Shown here in pieces: positions 34,830 to 45,530 of a stretch of DNA of 64,000 nt. Every line of letters starts with the position of its first letter. The first letter of the stretch is position 1. Position numbers and translations under genes: made by a program. Below the pieces are notes generated by a model. It had not been told where the DNA came from. It made no database searches and saw only the letters and a list, made by a program, of their open reading frames with translations. Source of the DNA: Calliopsis andreniformis (Eukaryota; Arthropoda; Insecta; Hymenoptera; Andrenidae); assembly GCF_051401765.1 (NCBI RefSeq), contig NC_135066.1, positions 19,013,001 through 19,077,000 on the forward strand. The letters are read 5' to 3'.

Positions 34830-35854
34830 ATGGATTGTGAAAAATTAATTGAATTGGTTCGGCAAGAATCCATGCTGTACGACCAAACAAATAAGAAGTA
34901 TATTGACACCGCCTACAAGATGCAAATTTGGAGCAGAATAGGAGCAGAGATGAATGACAGTGGTACGTTACAAGAGTTGCAGGCTTAAATGTTTATGACA
35001 GTTTTTTAAAAAATGGTTCAGTTTTGAACCCAAGTTATATAGAAGTCTTTTCTTTGCATTCACGTGATCTACCACCCCTTAAAATTTTTGTAATACTATC
35101 TCAAACACCTTGAATTATAGTAGATACAAAACAGTATTTTGGATTTTGCTGGAACTTCGCTATATTATAATATTTGTAAAATGGTGTACAAAATAAAAAG
35201 TACGCTTTTCTTGCAGGAGTAGCATGCAAAACAAGATGGAACAACATAAGGGACCAATATAGAAAGGCCTTGCGAAAATCGGAGGGACAAAGCGGCCAAG
35301 CCGCACGGTCTATGAAATCATACAAACTTTCAAACCAACTATCATTTTTAAATTATCATATGACCGAGAGGGACACCATTTGTAGTGTACCAAATAATGC
35401 TCCAAATGGTAATAATAGTAGGGAAGTGCCCGTTGTGCAAGAAACGGTGGAAGAAGCAGAACCTGCCACAATTGAAAATACTCAGGACACAACAGCAAAG
35501 CAGAAAACAGAAGACAAATCAGAGACATCTTACAGTAGCCAAGAATCCATACTAAGCAAAAAGAATGATCAATCTCCATCTTCAAAATTACTGGAGTACT
35601 TGATGAAAAAAAATCAAACTCGGCCATCTGTATCCGACAAATTTTTCGATACAATTAAATTAATGGTCGAAAAACTTCCTCCGATGAAACAAAGTATATT
35701 ACGCAGTAAGATTTTTAATTTAGTACAAGAATGTGAATTGGATATACTCCGCGAGGAGGAACGAAGGATGGGAGAAGATGATTTAGGAGAAGAAGGATTA
35801 GGAGAAAACTCATCCACATGTCAACAATTTTACAATAATTTTGACCCACAATAA
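34830..35854 (+). CDS. MADF-BESS protein, two exons, apparently intact (Harbinger partner)
   Basis: Exon 1 (34830-34962) encodes MDCEKLIELVRQESMLYD and the rest of the first MADF half. The donor is GTG|GTACGT and the acceptor TTCTTGCAG|G at 35216/35217. Exon 2 (35217-35854) completes the MADF domain (TRWNNIRDQYRKALRKSEG) and ends in a BESS-like segment (KFFDTIKLMVEKL, then SILRSKIFNLVQECELDI) and an acidic tail. Spliced length is 256 codons with no stops. MADF binds DNA and BESS mediates protein contacts. In PIF/Harbinger elements a second, DNA-binding protein is needed to bring the transposase to nucleus and ends. It converges on the Harbinger transposase just downstream, fitting that role. 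A host gene of the same family is possible but less likely. Confidence 0.75.
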
Positions 35855-35872
35855 CATAAAAAATAGTATATT

Positions 35873-35921
35873 TTTATATATATATATACACACACACATG
35901 CACGAACGAACGCACACACAC
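35873..35921. repeat. TA/CA microsatellite between convergent genes
   Basis: A run of TATATATATA followed by CACACACACA-like repeats lies between the stop of the MADF-BESS gene and the 3' end of the minus-strand transposase. Confidence 0.8.
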
Positions 35922-36044
35922 TAGATTATATTATACATTGTTAAATTTATAATACATATTACATTATATTATACATTGTTGATTTATAATATTAATTTAT
36001 ACAATAAATTTTTAAACTTAGAAATAATAGATAATTTTACATAT

Positions 36045-37424
36045 TTAAATCCTATTATTTTGCCAGACTACGGCTCCTTCTTTATTAAAATACTCTTTTA
36101 ATATCTCACTCACTTGGAATGCAGCCCTGGCAGAATTGTCACTTTGTAGCGGCAAATTTTGCAAAGCCATATTTGTTTGTGAACATGATGTGGATGCTGT
36201 GGGAGCGTCTACATTACTTGTGGAAACATTTATCCCATCGTGCTTTCGAACAAAATTGTGTAGAATACACGTGAACAATATAAAATAATCAATATTTTCC
36301 AGTGAACACTCAATGCGACGATTATAAATTCTAAATTTTTGAGACAATATGCCGAAAGTATTTTCGACCACCCTTCTTGCTCGCGACAAACGGTAATTAT
36401 AAATTACTTTCCGAGAGTCTTCCATCTGTTGTCCTGAATATGGTCTCATTAAATACGTTTTCAAGGGTAAAGCTTCGTCTCCAACTAAAACAAATGGAGC
36501 TTTTTTCGTCGAGTTCGGTAGCGATGCTTCTTTTGGAACATTAAAAGTTTCACGTTCTAAATGCTTTTCCAAAATTGGAATGCGAAAAAATTCCATCATC
36601 GCTATTCTTTCTGTAGGACGCTACGTCTACGGCAACAAAATTATATCGTGCGTCAAGAACAGCCAACAAAACGATTGAAAATGTTTTCTTATAATTGAAA
36701 TATTGTGTCCCGGTATTCGCAGGAGCTTTTATAAGTACGTGCTTCCCGTCTATCGCACCAATGCAGTTGGGAATGTTCCATAGTTCGTTAAATTCTTTGG
36801 CGATTTCCTTCCATTTTTCTTCAGTTGGCAGTGACATTGTTTCCTGTATGAGGCATTCCACTATTGTTGTGCATGTATCGTTTACAGTAGTGTGTACCGT
36901 GCTTTGGCCGAGGCGATAGTTAAATGAAATTGTTTTGTAAGAATCGCCAGTTGCTAAAAATCTCAAACAAAATTAAAACATAATATTACGTGAAGCGTAA
37001 ATATTAAATAATAAAGAATAACAGTTACTGAATAATGAATCCGAAATGGAACTCCAATAAAGTAATACAAGTAGTTGGTATAAACAATCAAATTTTTTGT
37101 CCATTTAACTCATCTTAGAGTAACTGGCAATCGTTCCTTGGGGGTGATAGATAATCTCCATTGTGTATCTTTCTTTTTTATGCGGTGTTTTATCTTAGAT
37201 AATAATACTTCGAATGTACATCTTGACATTCTAAAATATTCCGCAAATTTTACTTCGCCGTCTATTAGTTCTTTGTACAGTATCATAAATTCACCTTCAC
37301 TATTTCTTTTCTTCCAAGCATCATGGACCCACTTTCTTTTTACACTTTCCTCTGCCTTTTCTTCCTCTTGCTCCTCCATAATGGTCACTAATACAATTAA
37401 TTCCTCGTCAGAAAAAGAAGCCAT
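36045..37424 (-). pseudogene. PIF/Harbinger transposase, intron donor and frame damaged
   Basis: On the minus strand exon 1 (37424-37114) starts MASFSDEELIVLVTIMEEQE and ends KERLPVTL. Exon 2 begins at 36961 and continues RFLATGDSYKTISFNYRLGQ. Catalytic residues of the PIF/Harbinger nuclease are visible: CIGAIDGKHV (D), FVAVDVASY (D) and RRVVENTFGIL (E). Two defects are seen. The donor reads AAG|ATGAGT where GTGAGT would be expected, leaving a 152-bp intron (37113-36962) without GT. One extra base in a T run near 36558 shifts the frame from GKAF to LERETFNVP. The frame then runs on to 36045. With either defect a full enzyme cannot be made. It converges with the intact MADF-BESS gene. Confidence 0.82.
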
Positions 37425-37606
37425 ACTTAATAATTTTTTCTCCTCGTGCACGACTCTTGAAAACCAATTGTGTTCCTACTCGGTCAAGAGCACTCTGAGG
37501 TATAGTTACGCTATTCACGACGCGACGACTAAACAGTCGGAAAGCCCCGGAGAGGCTCTGCGACGCCCGGCCCGGACCAGCCCGGATATGTGTGACTCGA
37601 CCTTAA

Positions 37607-37735
37607 TACATTGAGCGCCGGCCCTGTGAAAACGCGGGATTATGAATCCATTGCTTGAACGCTGGCCCCGCGATATTGCCGGTTTCTGAGTCTATCGCTT
37701 GACCGTCGGCCCTGCGATGTAGCGGAATATTTTTT
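37607..37735 (+). repeat. three-unit tandem repeat of about 43 bp, GC-rich
   Basis: Three diverged units each contain a GCTTGA-like or TTGAGC start, a CGCYGGCCCYG core and a GCGATRTTG-like end (about 37608, 37649 and 37692). It lies just beyond the 5' end of the Harbinger transposase and may be part of the element's terminus. Confidence 0.6.
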
Positions 37736-37884
37736 GCTTCTATGAATGTCTTACACTTGATTTGCATTTACTTGTCATGGTTACGCCGATCTGCATTTGT
37801 TATACTCCAAAAATAAAACCTATACGATCGTTGAGAAATAATCAAAGCAAGAATCAATCTCGAGTAGTGTACTCCACCCATACT

Positions 37885-39724
37885 CAGTTATTTATTAGAT
37901 AAATTTAAATCGGTATACACGTCCAGGAAAGAACTTTCACTTGATGAAGCCATTATTCCATGGCGTGGAAAATTGTGTATAAAAACATACAATTCGGCAA
38001 AAATTTTAAAGTATGGCCTGCTTTGCGGCATGTTATGTGAAGCTAGAAGTAGATATATTTCCAACATGGAAATATACTGTGCGGAAGGCAAAAAATTGGA
38101 CCAAACTATAATGTCATTACTGGATAAAAATATATGTTTGGGATATCACTTATATATGGACAATTATTATAACAGCATTCATACAGCAGAATTGCTTATG
38201 GAAAATGGTACACGAGTTTGGGGTACAATTAGAGCAAATAGAGGTGTTCCCGAGCCTTGAAAGCAGTTCAGATTGAAAATTGGGGAATATGCGTCTAAAA
38301 TAAAAGGTGAAATTTTAGTACAGGCGTGGAAGCCAAAACAGAAAATCGTATACATGGTTTCTACAATACATTTGGAAGAACTGACAAAAACGAATAAAAT
38401 ACATTGGAAAACAAAAAAGAAATTATAAAACCGCATTCCGTCATAGATTATAACAAATATATGATGGGTGTAGATTTGGCGGACAAATATTTATTATATT
38501 GTAACGAATTGTGCGTCGTAATACATAAAACGTTCACAGATAGAGCGGCTTACCTGTGAACAGGGAGTAGGATTCGTGTGTCGTGCGGTTAAGACATAAG
38601 TTTCATACATGACGATTTCTCTTTTAAAATAGAACATGAAATGATTTATTAACTTAAATGTTATACACTATTAAAGCACTTAATTCTATTCTCACAATTA
38701 TACAACCTTCAGTCTTCAATGAGATGGATCCATGATAAACTATGGATCAATAGTTGTCTCGAGATTCTGTCTCGACGGAATATTGATTACTTATAATTTG
38801 AACAGGTGGCAGTGATGATCAATGCCAATGTGGATTAAAGGAAGGCCTAGGAGCTGGTTAAAGCTGCCCTGGTAATGATTTGGAAGTTAGGAGAAAACTA
38901 GACTTTGACTCTTGTTATCTTCTGATCTTCTGGTGCTGACGCTGCCCTGTTTATACGGGAAATTGCCTCCCTCTTTTGGGCCCAATGACTGATCTCGGTA
39001 TAGGGGTAGCACCGTGTCGCGCCTGCGCGTGTAGGAGTCATCGCAGGATATACGCTTCCTATTGGTTCCGGGTTTTTGGCGCATGCGTCTGGTAGTGTTT
39101 GCGCCGGCGTAACGAGAGCGTTGTTTGTTGGTTGGCTCGTACTGTGATCATCCGGTCGTCATCCTCTCGTCAACGTGTGTTCTATCGCACGCCATAGGAT
39201 GTCACTCTGATGACGTACTGATCCTGTGCGCACGCGTAATGGGAAGCGTTCCGTTGTGTGTGCGCACGCGCACCGTGTGTTGCTGGCGCGAGGATTTGGG
39301 GTTAGGATTGTGGGTCAAGAGTTTATATCACTGCCACTGTTTGAATCTAATTATCACTTAACATTTATTAACTGCAAAAGGAAAAATGTCCTGCAACACC
39401 GGATTTCCTCACAGATGAGATCGCGGCTGGTTGTTACAATATTATTCTATCTTGAAAAAAACAGTGAAGTGGACAAAAAAAACAGTATTGTTTCTTTTAA
39501 ATTGCGCAATGTTTAATGCATTTAAATTATATATTGAATTAAATGGCAACATTATAAAAAATTTTTACATGCTCTTGGACGTTCTTGGATCGAGGAATAC
39601 TCAAATACTCAAAATCTTTCAAATGACTGTGATTTACCCCTACTTCGGTACCTGTTCCTACACCTCCTCGCACACCAAAATTTGATCACCCCGAGAAATT
39701 TTCGGGAGGTATGAAGAAACAAAG
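37885..39724 (+). pseudogene. piggyBac-like transposase, split by a solo LTR
   Basis: The first part (37885-38499) shows ELSLDEAIIPWRGKL, KYGLLCGMLCEA, LLDKNICLGYHLYMDNYY, TIRANRGVPEP and, after a stop (38258-38260) and a frame change in an A run, KPHSVIDYNKYMMGVDLADK. These carry the three catalytic aspartates of DDE_Tnp_1_7. The LTR at 38500-39438 interrupts right after LLY. The chain resumes in frame at 39439 with YSILKKTVKWTKK and AMFNAFKLYIELN, shifts again near 39560, and ends with PTPPRTPKFDHPEKF just before a second LTR at 39725. The N-terminus and the cysteine-rich C-terminus are missing. It is inactive. Confidence 0.88.
38500..39438 (-). mobile_element. solo LTR, Ty3/gypsy-like, 939 bp, 4-bp target duplication
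   Basis: The block begins TGTAACGAATTGTG and ends GGTTGTTACA (perfect 6-bp inverted ends TGTAAC/GTTACA). It is flanked by ATAT at 38496-38499 and 39439-39442. Removing it and one ATAT rejoins the piggyBac frame exactly. On the minus strand a TATAAA (forward 38950-38955) precedes an AATAAA (forward 38645-38650) by about 300 bp, as expected for promoter and polyadenylation signal, so it is inserted in minus orientation. Its 4-bp duplication fits Ty3/gypsy. It is GC-rich compared with its surroundings. Confidence 0.9.
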
Positions 39725-40336
39725 TGTTACCAGAGACCCAACGTTGGAGCGCGGAGAGAGAATTGTCACGTCGAGAATCACGATTATATTACCACAAAGA
39801 GCGGTTAGACACCACCTCCAAGGGTCCCGTTGGAGGACTGAGAACAGTCGGTTATATAAAAAAGAGAACCAGCTTGTAGCACTATCACAGTGCTTGCTCG
39901 CTATACCCACGCTCGGTGGCTGGAACCCCCTCTCTCGCGTTGCGGTTTGCCCGCTTTATATTTCCGCGGTGGCGCGGTTTCACTCGCGGGATCGCGAGAT
40001 CCAGCGGTGGCCGCCTCGCGGCCGCGGTCTGAACTACGTCCGCCTGAGGCGGTCTCGAGTGGGGAGTTCGCGGTCTCCCTCTTACTCGTTACAATACGCT
40101 ATATTTATGTTTAAATGTAATTAAAACCTATAATACATGATACATGACAAAGTAAAAGAATATTAATAAATATTATAGTTAATAGAATGTGAAGTAATAA
40201 ATGATTATACAATATTAATAGGAAGAGAACGAAGTAAATATGTCAAGATAGAGAGCGAGATGGCAATAGACAGATAAAGATAGAGTGAGATAGAGAGAGA
40301 GAGAGATAGCGGTAGAGTAAGCCGTGGGGCGTTACA
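39725..40336 (+). mobile_element. probable second LTR, plus orientation
   Basis: The GC-rich block starts TGTTACCAGAGACCC, immediately after the last piggyBac codons, and ends GGGGCGTTACA. It holds TATATAAA at 39853-39860 and AATAAA at 40165-40170, in the right order for a plus-strand LTR, and a GA-rich simple repeat at about 40250-40312. The flanks (AAAG left, TATG right) do not match, so it may have lost one flank by recombination or deletion. Confidence 0.6.
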
Positions 40337-40535
40337 TATGCGTAACTATAGGACGATACAAATCACCGTATGCGTATTTCCCGAACCGTTTGCACGTATG
40401 TTAAAAATGCGTTTGGGAAGAATTTGGGAGTAGCAGAATATTTCCGTGGAACATTTCGTCAGTTTTTCTCGAGCTATCACAAACAAACCATGGCGAAGAC
40501 AGCGCAAAAATACTATAATGCTAATACTAAATAAT

Positions 40536-41766
40536 ACTAAATAATGCATATTTCTGCATTATGTATTTTGCGAAGCTCATGGCAACGCCGAGGCTGCAGT
40601 ACGCGGAAAGATATCCAAATTGGCAAACACCCAGTTCCAATTGTTTTCTACGATTACCAAATCGTGTTTTTTCCACTGGCAGTTTTCTACCAAATAAACA
40701 TTTGTGCAGCATGATCCAAAATGTGCGCCAAGCGCACAGCACATCTATTTTGAGCGCAATGGAAGAAGATGGTACCGTGAGCATACGAGATTTGAGCCAC
40801 CTATTCGGGTAAGTTTGAATGAAGAATACAGTAATTAATAATTAATAATTGAAAAAACAAAAAATTGCATATTTTAATGAATAAAATTGCATTTGATTAC
40901 AGTGACAGTCGGATGACTGTATACCGAATTTTGAAGGATGAGTTGTTGCACCCATACAAGTATGTACGGGTGCAACACTTACGCCCCACGAATTTTGAAA
41001 AGCGATTAAAATGTTCCACGTGACTGTTGGGGGAGATTCGGCGAGATTCGTTGTTCCACGAACACATATTATGGACAGACGAAGCACTCTTCACAAGAGA
41101 AGGGTGCTTCTTTAGTCAATTCTTCAATGGTCATAATTTGCATGTGTGCAGCGACGAAAATCCTCAAGCGATTTACCCATGCGGTACACAGATTCCCTGG
41201 TCGTTCAATTTATGGGCCGGCATTTGTGGCAATTACATAATCGGACCTTATCTTCTACCTGATAGGCTCGATGGGGATACGTACAAGACGTTCCCAGAAC
41301 ATGTTTTTCCAGAGCTGTTGGACGATGTTCCATACACAATCCGGCGAAACATGTATTATCAACACGATGGAGCGGCACCCCATTACGCTACAAATGTCAA
41401 GGCCTATTTAAATCAAGTCTTTCGAGACAGGTGGATTGGACGCGACGGACCTATCGCGTGGCCCCCACGGTCATCTGATATTAATCCTTTGGATTTTTTT
41501 CTGTAGGGTTACCTCAAGGTAATTTAATTATTGTTGTAATATGTAAACAAAATTTCTCTTTTTGTTACGTTACATTTCATTTCAAATCATTTCAGAATGA
41601 GGTGTACCGGCATCCGATGACATCACAAAAGGATTTGCTTACGAAAATTCATGCTGCGATAGCCAATATAGACGAAAGAATGTTATAAAATGTTCTCCGC
41701 AATGTAGTGCGGGGATCCCAAGCCTTAGAAACAACTGAGGGTGGACATTTTGAACATTTATTATAA
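40536..41766 (+). pseudogene. IS630/Tc1-mariner-type transposase with two introns, two nonsense codons
   Basis: Exon 1 includes FCEAHGNAEAAVR, then (after a one-base shift near 40600) YAERYPNWQTPSSNCFL and LPNRVFSTGSFLP, the DNA-binding part. It ends at 40808 with donor GTAAGT. Exon 2 (40903-41518) contains LWTDEALF (Asp at 41078), YYQHDGAAPHY (Asp at 41366) and PPRSSDINPLDFFL (Asp at 41477); 36 residues separate the second and third aspartates. Exon 3 (41596-41766) finishes with NEVYRHPMTSQKDLL and ends GGHFEHLL. Intron 1 is 94 bp and intron 2 is 77 bp, both GT-AG and phase-consistent. Two tryptophan positions are stops: TGA at 41021 and TAG at 41504. The mobile-element origin is clear; termini were not located. 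Confidence 0.82.
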
Positions 41767-41903
41767 AATCAATTGGCCCTTCTCAGGGCCACACATTGTT
41801 TCACCTAATCGGCTCTTTTCAGGGCCACCAACTATTAAACGTGGAACTATTCTTATTTTTTAATAGAATCACTCAGTGTAGCGCAGTGGATGTAAACTCG
41901 TGC

Positions 41904-42073
41904 ATGGACACTGCGAGGCTGTCTCGCGAAGCTCGCGCCGTTACCCTTAATGTAGTGTATGAAAAAGAAGTGAGCTAACTTTAACAAATGTCTGTTTTTC
42001 GTTATCTCATTTTTTTCGCACTCTACAGTAAAGTATCGGCTCAAGTCTCGCGTGCCAGTCTCGCAGTGTCCAT
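41904..42073. repeat. 170-bp MITE with perfect 14-bp inverted ends
   Basis: ATGGACACTGCGAG at 41904-41917 is perfectly complementary to CTCGCAGTGTCCAT at 42060-42073. CTGTCTCGCG and TCTCGCGTGCCAG extend the arms imperfectly. There is no coding sequence. Confidence 0.75.
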
Positions 42074-43065
42074 ATAAAGTATGCGTATGTTTACTTGGCC
42101 CACACATCATTGTTACGTAGTTTAATTTCGTTGATTGCTTATAGGATTACGAAGGACTGACCGCAGAGTGCAATGAATACGTTGGCGTTTCGATGGTGCC
42201 GTATACCTGTGATCAGCTGTGCCCTATCATAAATCAGCTTCCTCCTCAATGCCCCAGGATCGCCATAGTGACCCAGTGACGCACGTCTTTAAGCTGCAGC
42301 AGGTGGATTTCTTACCCGATAGATGAGTTTTCTTTAATTTATTGCTCATCTTCTTTATAATTTTACACAAGCTATGCGACTTCTTGTGGTCGGTGCTCCT
42401 TAACCAATTTTTTACACAACAATATTTAATTTACCATACTAGATTATTTACAAAATTGTTATTGGTTCGGTAAAATATTTATTCAAAAGGTGCAACACTT
42501 GTTTTACAAACTGAAGCATTTCGTCAAACTTACGCCCCCAAAAAGTCGCGCCTAGCGATGTGAGGGCAAGAGGAAAGGGACTTTGCAAAAAATTGTTAGT
42601 ATCGATCATGATTTCCGTCACCGAACTTCTTTCTATTTGCAGAATGCTGCGACAACGCGGTCGTTGCACAACGGATTGACCGTGGAAGATATCCGAATCG
42701 GTTGTGGCAAACAATTCAATCAAGACAGTGCTGCAATTCGGCGTATGCTTCAGTGATCAGTGGTTAAGTGGTCAAGTGCTCTGCATGGAAGTGATCGGTA
42801 TTAGTGACCAAGAAGTGCAATAAATGTAAAGTGCGTTTTTGCGACGCCGCGTACGTGCTAGCGGTAGGTCCTACGGTACCTGGACTTCCTCACCGACCAG
42901 AATTGGCACAATGGCACAGTGGAGCACATGTTCAAGGAGCAGGTGAATCTCTATCCGAGTGGGTAAGTTTTTATTTTTTTTATCTGTGGCGTCACAAATT
43001 AAAAAATCTTAAAAACATTTTAGAATAATAGTATTAGTGATATTTATCTATTGAATTAATATGAG
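42074..43065. other. no gene recognised; fragment of a CACTGGGTCACTG repeat; possible exon
   Basis: The segment 42250-42320 (CCATAGTGACCCAGTGACGC) matches the central palindrome of the element at 29812-30936, so that palindrome is an independent repeat family. A stretch at 42804-42962 is open (starting with a GTG codon, motif CNKCKVRFC) and ends in a strong donor (GTGG|GTAAGTTT). An acceptor-like TTTGCAG is at about 42641. No known domain; it could be a non-coding first exon. Confidence 0.3.
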
Positions 43066-43069
43066 TATT

Positions 43070-43358
43070 GTTCCGATATTGTTTCACTATAGAACTGACA
43101 GTTTTCAATATTTTATCCCCGTTTTTTATTTCTCACAGACTTATACAATTAATTTAAAAATCTGAAAAAATTTTATGATACGTGTCATGATAGCTAACGT
43201 GTCCCTGATTTTTTTTCATAATTTTTCATCCAATAGTTTAGAAGAAATTGGACAATAACGTAGACATCTTGGATTTTTTCTCTAAGGAAAAAGTTGCTTA
43301 GAATTACTCCAGGAATCACCCCTTTCCGGGTCCTACACTTATTCTGGGACACTCTGTA
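43070..43358. repeat. 5'-incomplete copy of the TACAGGGTG family
   Basis: The copy runs parallel to 53245-53621: ATGATAGCTAACGTGTCCCT, TTTTTCATAATTTTTCATC, a GAAATTG-like block, AAGGAAAAAGTTGCTTAGAA and a right terminus GGGACACTCTGTA. The left terminus is not recognisable. An LTR-like block follows immediately. Confidence 0.7.
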
Positions 43359-43359
43359 T

Positions 43360-43641
43360 TGTTACGGATTTGGGGAGTCGCCGGCGACTCCTCACGCGTC
43401 GTGAGCTCGTGTCCGTCGGGGTGACATAATGACGATTAAAACTACGTCACTTCACTAATTTAATTACAAGGTAATTACAGCGGTTTATATTTCAATTTGA
43501 CGTTTCGACTTTGACGTTTTCACGTTGACAACTGTCAGTCGATTCCGCTTGATCGATCCCCGAAGACGTCTTCTTCGACTATCTTCTCATTCTTCGTTGC
43601 GAGCACAGCAGGCAATGCCCATGTACCCGATGCTCGCAACA
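43360..43641. mobile_element. possible solo LTR, 282 bp
   Basis: The GC-rich block starts TGTTACGGATTTGGGG and ends GATGCTCGCAACA. Flanking tetranucleotides are GTAT (left) and ATAT (right), one mismatch. It sits exactly at the end of a MITE terminus, which marks it as an insertion. The class cannot be decided. Confidence 0.5.
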
Positions 43642-44677
43642 ATATATTGAGAAAACACTGTTCCACTCATAAGCTAACAGTTTTGAAATTTATAACAAGC
43701 TCACAGCATATAAAGGTAACATTTCTGAGATTAATTAAAGTGACACAATCTTTATGTTTCATTTTGTGAAAGATATGGGAATTAAAAAGTTTAGAAGTGC
43801 AATTTATTTATTCCAAGAAAATGTAGAAAATGATACTGGTAGCGGTGAACTAATAACAAAAAATTATGTACTCTATTTGTAGCAATACATAATACGTACC
43901 ATCATTCCATAAACATTTTCTTCATTATGTCACATTTTTACTCAATGGCATTAAAACTTTTATACGACGGGATCACAGTTTATTTGAACATGGAAGACAG
44001 TTGTAGAAAATAGTACAATAATAAAAGTTAATTATTTCAGGAATAAAATAATAATTTAAACCCATTACTTGCAAGGTGGCTTAATACTGGATGGGTCAAA
44101 GAACACTTTTATTTCGAAAAATCATATACTTTATTTCTAATCATTTTTGCATCTTCTTTTTCAGAAATAATGTTCAACGTAGAAAGTTTACAATAAATAA
44201 GTACACACTTTATCAGCGTACTAAAATGTTTAAAAAATATATTTTTACAAGAACAACTATTTAATTATTTCTCTTCAGAAACAATTTCAGCATGATTCTA
44301 AAGCTATGTCTTCACTGAATCAACAATGAGGAATACTTCATTGTTATTGTATGTATCTTGACAAAATCACCGTTTATTGCCGAATGTTTTTGCTGCTAGC
44401 AATAAATGTCGCCTTAAAACCCTAACAAAACTCAAATATGTCTCTATAACCAACAAGAAACCATAAAATATTCCTTGCTGTTGCTTAAATATAGACATAC
44501 TTAACGAAGTGTTCTAAAAGCAGCTTAAATTTATGATTGGTAAAAGATTATTTTTTACAACTAATTAGAAAAAAATTATTGGAACTAAAATAACATCCTA
44601 ATTTTTATTCTCTCACAGGATCACTCAGAATTCAAATACAGAATTCCAAGTCTTAGAATTGGAGAATTGGAATAAAT
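43642..44677. other. AT-rich stretch without recognisable genes
   Basis: Nothing supported on either strand. Confidence 0.45.
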
Positions 44678-45354
44678 TCAGGGTGTTTGACCAAACTTGA
44701 CTACTTCAAGTACCTATCATTCTTATTTTTCATGCTATAAAATAATGTCAAAGGAAAACATTGTTTGATTCGAAGCGGTAAATATTACAATGAGCAAAAA
44801 ATTGTTCACAAAGCAATTTTTTTCGAGATTTCAGAGTCATCAACGTTTTTTTATATCAGAGTACGTACTTTTAGTTTGAATACGAAATTTGTTATGTAGA
44901 AAGTTACGTAGATTTGTTATGTATAAATAGTGAAATACTATGAGAAAAAGATTAATGAGCAGGAAAATTTAATAATCTTAAATTTTAAAAAGATTAATTC
45001 AAAATGTTATCCTTCATCTTCAATACATTACATCTCTCAATTTTTTTTCTGAGAACTATTTCACGGTTTACATCATGTACCCATTTTTTATGAATTTTTC
45101 GTTCTCAAGATCACGTGAAAGTCATAGTATTATAGGTTGTTAGATTTATCTTGACTTCAACTATCATGTTGCAATGAAAAATATGTAGCCGTATGAAAAA
45201 CAAATCATCAATGACATTGAAATCTCGAAACAAACTTTTACCTATGATAATGATTGCCGCTTCGAATCAAACAATATTTTCCTCTGGTATTCTGTTCTAT
45301 TATAAAAAATAAAAGAGATATTTAAGATAATTAAATTAGGTCAGACATTCTATA
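44678..45354. repeat. diverged fold-back member of the TACAGGGTG family
   Basis: The left end reads TTCAGGGTGTTTGACC and the right end GGTCAGACATTCTATA. The inner arms share TTGTTTGATTCGAAGCGG and a TTTTCGAGATTTCA-like block in inverted orientation (about 44765-44850 and 45205-45280). The centre has a CACGTGAAAGTCATAGTATT block that, on the minus strand, matches the interior of the 14849-15292 element. Confidence 0.6.
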
Positions 45355-45359
45355 TATAA

Positions 45360-45530
45360 AAAAACTTTGAAGATTTGCAAATTTAAAAATTTGGAACATA
45401 CGAAGGTTTAAAGTTCGGAAATTTGAAAAATTAAAAATTTGTATTTTAAATATTCCAAGGTCTTGAGATTTGGAAATTTAAAAACTTGAAGATTTGTTGG
45501 AAAATTACGCTAAATATTAAAAGTATGCTA
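45360..45530. repeat. low-complexity AAATTTGAA-type repeats
   Basis: The stretch consists of degenerate reiterations such as GATTTGCAAATTTAAAAATT, GGAAATTTGAAAAATTAAA and GATTTGGAAATTTAAAAAC. No coding sense. Confidence 0.7.

Noticed and set aside
39836..40136. Plus-strand open frames in the GC-rich block after piggyBac
   Set aside because: The block has LTR features (TATA box, AATAAA, TG..CA ends), and the frames are arginine-rich without a domain.
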